A stretch of 18,726 nt of DNA from Sterolibacterium sp964437515 (lineage in GTDB: Bacteria; Pseudomonadota; Gammaproteobacteria; Burkholderiales; Rhodocyclaceae). The stretch spans positions 1 to 18,726 of the forward strand of contig CAYTHB010000053.1 in the NCBI GenBank assembly GCA_964437515.1. The letters run 5' to 3'. The translations under genes and the position numbers were made by a program. The notes under the pieces are model-generated. The model worked only from the letters and a program-made list of their open reading frames with translations. It was not told the DNA's origin and ran no database searches. This document shows, piece after piece, positions 16,044 through 18,726 of the stretch (position 1 is the first letter of the stretch; every line of letters starts with the position of its first letter).

Positions 16044-16055
16044 GGAGCCGATGTA

Positions 16056-17492
16056 TTGAAGCCCAGCGCGCACACTGAGGATACAAATGACGATGCCAAG
16101 CGGCGGTCCAGCAAGTCTGCCGGGCACTCGTTGCGTCTGCGCCTCTTGCTGGGCACGCTCATCTGGATCGTTGCCTCGATTGCCTTGACGGGCTGGGGGC
16201 TGGGAGAACTTTTCCAGCAGCATGTCGCTCGCCAGTTTCATGCTGAATTGCAGACCCATCTCGATCAGCTCACCGCACAACTTGATCTGGATGAGCAGGG
16301 GCGCGTCGTGCTTAAGCAAGCACTCAGCGATCCGCGTTTTCAGCGGCCCTATTCGGGTTATTACTGGCAGGTGGATCAAGCCGCTACGCGTGGCCTGCTG
16401 CGTTCGCGCTCGCTGTGGGATGAAGCGTTAAGCGTGCCCGACGACCAACTGAATAATGCTGAGGTACATCAGCATCTCATCGATGGGCCGCAGCAGCAGC
16501 GCCTGGCGATAGTGGAACGCACTGTGCATCTTGATGAGCAGCCATTGCGGCTGATCGTGGCCGCCAATGCGGCTTTGATGAATGTGCCGGTTGCCCGGTT
16601 TCGCAGCGCGCTATGGCTGGCGCTGGCTGTGCTGGGTGGCGGGCTGGTGCTGGCAGCGGCTGTGCAGGTGTATGTCGGTCTGGCGCCTTTGCGGCGTCTG
16701 CAAACGGCGTTGGGGCGCATACGGCAGAGCGAGGCCACACAGCTGGAAGGCCAATTTCCCAGTGAAGTCATGCCGCTGGTGGATGAATTCAACAGTGTGC
16801 TGGCGCAAAATGCCGACATCGTTACACGAGCACGCACGCAAGCCGGTAATTTAGCCCACGCGCTCAAAACACCGCTAACCATCCTGAGCAATGCGGCCAG
16901 CGCAGCAAAACCATCGGATGCCGAATTGGCGAATCTGGTCAGTCATCAGGTCAGCCTTGCTCGACAGCAAGTGGATTACCATCTGGCGCGCGCACAGGCC
17001 GCCGCGACGGCACGCTTGCCCGGCGCACGCACGGAAGTCAAACCGGTGATTGAAGGGCTACTGCGCACAATGCGTCGTCTGCATGTTGAGCGCGGTCTGG
17101 ATTTACAGGTGCGTGAGTTGCCGGACGGGCTGGCGTTTCGCGGTGAAGAACAGGATTTGCAGGAAATGCTTGGCAATCTGCTCGACAATGCCTGTAAATG
17201 GGCGCAGAGCAAAATCGAGGTTCGCGCCCAAGCCCATCAAGGAAATTTACTGATATCCGTCGCCGACGACGGTATGGGTGTGCCCGCAGAACAGCGAGAA
17301 CTCATTATGCGACGAGGTGTGCGCGTGCGTGCTGACGAGCAGACGCCCGGCAACGGTCTGGGAATGGCCATCGTCGCCGATCTGGCGCAACTTTATGACG
17401 GCGAACTGAGCTTGCAGGAATCCTCGATGGGCGGATTACAAGCCACACTCAAATTGCCCATGGCTGCACACATGGCAAAAATCATTTATTGA
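16056..17492 (+). CDS. PhoQ-like membrane sensor histidine kinase
   Basis: A 478-residue sensor kinase. A hydrophilic lead of about 24 residues precedes membrane segment 1 (about 27-52). A periplasmic sensor domain follows (about 53-183, with PYSGYYWQVD), then membrane segment 2 (about 184-207) and a short HAMP-like linker. The phospho-acceptor is His268 in NLAHALKTPL, a PhoQ-type H-box. ATPase motifs are the N-box LGNLLDNACKW (Asn378), DDGMGVP (404-410) and GNGLGMAIV (432-440). The start is TTG at 16056, eight bases after GAGGAG. The nearby ATG at 16051 runs into a stop at once. It is the likely partner of the regulator at 14079. The 3' end overlaps a convergent gene by 11 bases. Confidence 0.9.
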   Translation: MKPSAHTEDTNDDAKRRSSKSAGHSLRLRLLLGTLIWIVASIALTGWGLGELFQQHVARQFHAELQTHLDQLTAQLDLDEQGRVVLKQALSDPRFQRPYSGYYWQVDQAATRGLLRSRSLWDEALSVPDDQLNNAEVHQHLIDGPQQQRLAIVERTVHLDEQPLRLIVAANAALMNVPVARFRSALWLALAVLGGGLVLAAAVQVYVGLAPLRRLQTALGRIRQSEATQLEGQFPSEVMPLVDEFNSVLAQNADIVTRARTQAGNLAHALKTPLTILSNAASAAKPSDAELANLVSHQVSLARQQVDYHLARAQAAATARLPGARTEVKPVIEGLLRTMRRLHVERGLDLQVRELPDGLAFRGEEQDLQEMLGNLLDNACKWAQSKIEVRAQAHQGNLLISVADDGMGVPAEQRELIMRRGVRVRADEQTPGNGLGMAIVADLAQLYDGELSLQESSMGGLQATLKLPMAAHMAKIIY

Positions 17493-17727
17493 TCGGTGCG
17501 ATGTTGCTGCGATTTTGTTGACATCGCCGCAGTATTTCACTCCCCCCAAGCACCAGTGCCGTCCCTGCAAAAAACAGGATGCCGACATCGATTAGGGTGT
17601 TGGTGCTGAAAAGACCTTCCATACCAACTCCGCCGGTATAACCGCAGGCTTGCGCCAGCGAAGAGGTTGTTATGGTGATAGACACAGCACCCAGCCGGAA
17701 CAAGGATTCAGAAAATCGGATGGTCAT
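17482..17727 (-). CDS. Small exported or membrane protein of unknown function
   Basis: An 81-residue protein that I do not recognise. It has a hydrophobic N-terminal segment (about 10-25) with a possible cleavage near LAQA. A glycine-rich stretch CGYTGGVGMEG follows. A second hydrophobic segment is present (about 45-65: TLIDVGILFFAGTALVLGG), and the tail is basic (EILRRCQQNR). The ATG at 17727 is chosen because AGAGGAG lies seven bases ahead. The frame is open six codons further to 17745 without a ribosome site. It lies 48 bases behind the dehydrogenase gene, possibly co-transcribed, and its stop lies inside the 3' end of the convergent kinase gene. Confidence 0.6.
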   Translation of the reverse strand: MTIRFSESLFRLGAVSITITTSSLAQACGYTGGVGMEGLFSTNTLIDVGILFFAGTALVLGGSEILRRCQQNRSNIAPINK

Positions 17728-17775
17728 GTTGATCTCCTCTTGCATCTGTTAAAAACCGACCGTATCTTTCAAGAC

Positions 17776-18549
17776 TCAGTCTTTATTGACGCTCGCCGCA
17801 TCCAGAAAAGCGGGTTTCTCGCCACCACCGTGGATGAGCAGATTGGTTCCGCTGACGTAAGCCGCATACGGTGAAGCCATGAACATGCAGGCATTTGCAA
17901 TATCTTCGCCTTCGCCCATACGGCCCAAGGGAATGGTGGCAGCAACGGAGGCCAACCCGGCTTCATCGCCATAATGCATGTCCGATTTTTCAGTGCGGAT
18001 GAGCCCGGGACTCACCGTCACAACGCGTACTTTGGGCGCCCACTCCACCGCGAGGCTGCTGACCAGATTCAGCACGCCCGCCTTCGCCGCGCCATAGGCG
18101 GCTGTTCCGGGTGAGGGGCGCAAGGCGGAGACGCTGCCGATGAATTCGATCACGCCACCTTCCGCTTGTTTTTGCATGATGGCATTGGCGAGTTGTGCCA
18201 TATAGAGGGGTGCCAGCAGATTCAGCCGGATGATGCTTTCATGGAAACGCGGTGAGGCTGTTCCCGCGTCGGCATTCGGGCTTCCCCCTGCGTTGTTAAT
18301 GAGGACGTCGAGACGACCATAGCGTGTCGCGATCTCGTCAAAAAAAGATTTCACGGCTTCGTTGTCACGAACATCCAGCGCAAAAAAATCGGCTTGAGAT
18401 GATCCTGCCGTGACCGGGGTTTCCGGTGCGGTGCGGCCACAAATTGCGACCTTTGCACCGGCCTTGAGAAAGGCTTCCGTAATGCCGCGACCAATTCCCT
18501 TGCCACCTCCGGTGACCAAAACGACCCGGTTTGAAAAATCAAAAGACAT
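17776..18549 (-). CDS. Short-chain dehydrogenase/reductase
   Basis: A 257-residue classical SDR oxidoreductase. The cofactor motif is TGGGKGIG (13-20) and NNAG lies at 85-88. The catalytic residues are Asn110, Ser139, Tyr152 and Lys156 (AYGAAK). PGLIRTE follows, as in other family members. The basic residue after the second strand (CGRT, Arg39) points to NADP(H). The substrate cannot be told from sequence, and FabG-like or alcohol-oxidising roles are both possible. The ATG at 18549 has AAGGA eight bases upstream. The last residues are poorly conserved. It may form a two-gene unit with the small protein downstream. The region upstream to the window end holds no clear promoter. Confidence 0.88.
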   Translation of the reverse strand: MSFDFSNRVVLVTGGGKGIGRGITEAFLKAGAKVAICGRTAPETPVTAGSSQADFFALDVRDNEAVKSFFDEIATRYGRLDVLINNAGGSPNADAGTASPRFHESIIRLNLLAPLYMAQLANAIMQKQAEGGVIEFIGSVSALRPSPGTAAYGAAKAGVLNLVSSLAVEWAPKVRVVTVSPGLIRTEKSDMHYGDEAGLASVAATIPLGRMGEGEDIANACMFMASPYAAYVSGTNLLIHGGGEKPAFLDAASVNKD

Positions 18550-18726
18550 GATCTGATCCTTTTGCAGTTATTCCGCGCTAATCTACGGGATTCATTCGGC
18601 GTGCACTTCGTCTGAATGGACGACTTGATGATCTGACGATCCGACGACGCAACAACTCAACGCCCCAATTTTTAGCGTGAAATACAAAAATCAGAGTCGG
18701 GTTGAAGCTTTGAGCGTAGCGAACCA

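Noticed and set aside
17746..17775. Possible terminator between the SDR gene and the small protein gene
   Set aside because: The AAGACT/AGTCTT palindrome is too short and leaves almost no loop. The later T-run is not attached to a stable hairpin.

Overview
The window looks like chromosomal DNA of a betaproteobacterium, possibly of the Nitrosomonadales/Gallionellales type. This is inferred from the tRNA-Phe sequence, the moderately high G+C content, the pstSCAB-phoU-phoB-phoR gene order and the dacC-dat-DUF493-lipB-lipA run. No rRNA, CRISPR array, transposase or integrase was seen.

Layout. (1) 22-188, minus: tRNA-Phe(GAA) with its own promoter and terminator. (2) 230-6752, minus: the phosphate regulon core pstS-pstC-pstA-pstB-phoU-phoB-phoR, tightly packed with several overlapping genes and a recognisable Pho box in front of pstS. 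(3) 6889-10818, plus: D-Ala-D-Ala carboxypeptidase, D-amino-acid transaminase, a DUF493/YbeD protein, lipB and lipA, mostly with 1-4 base overlaps. It couples peptidoglycan trimming and D-amino-acid supply with lipoate synthesis. (4) 10850-13612, minus: a redox operon in the order SHP-type cytochrome c, diheme cytochrome c (DHC), PepSY protein, and a membrane flavocytochrome of the ferric reductase/NADPH oxidase type. (5) 13723-17492, plus: a divergent PepSY protein and a PhoP-like response regulator, then a 1.3 kb stretch carrying an oppositely oriented DinD/Bro-N gene, then the PhoQ-like histidine kinase. (6) 17482-18549, minus: a small predicted membrane or exported protein of unknown function and a short-chain dehydrogenase. 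The last 177 bases (18550-18726) hold no gene that I can support.

How the parts fit together. In the phosphate block, PstS/PstCAB imports phosphate, PhoU and PhoR sense transporter state, and PhoB would bind the Pho box and drive the whole set. The most interesting block is 10850-17492. The flavocytochrome could pass NAD(P)H electrons across the membrane to the periplasmic diheme cytochrome, and that cytochrome could pass them to the SHP haem protein. The divergent PepSY-RR-HK genes probably control this operon. The intergenic region between them carries four TGAA half-sites arranged with exact mirror symmetry, and each pair sits 11 bp from a -10-like hexamer for its own direction.

In the same block the regulator and kinase, normally adjacent, have been separated by a DinD-type gene. 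The C-terminal end of that gene appears to continue in another reading frame, which suggests either a decaying passenger or a sequencing error.
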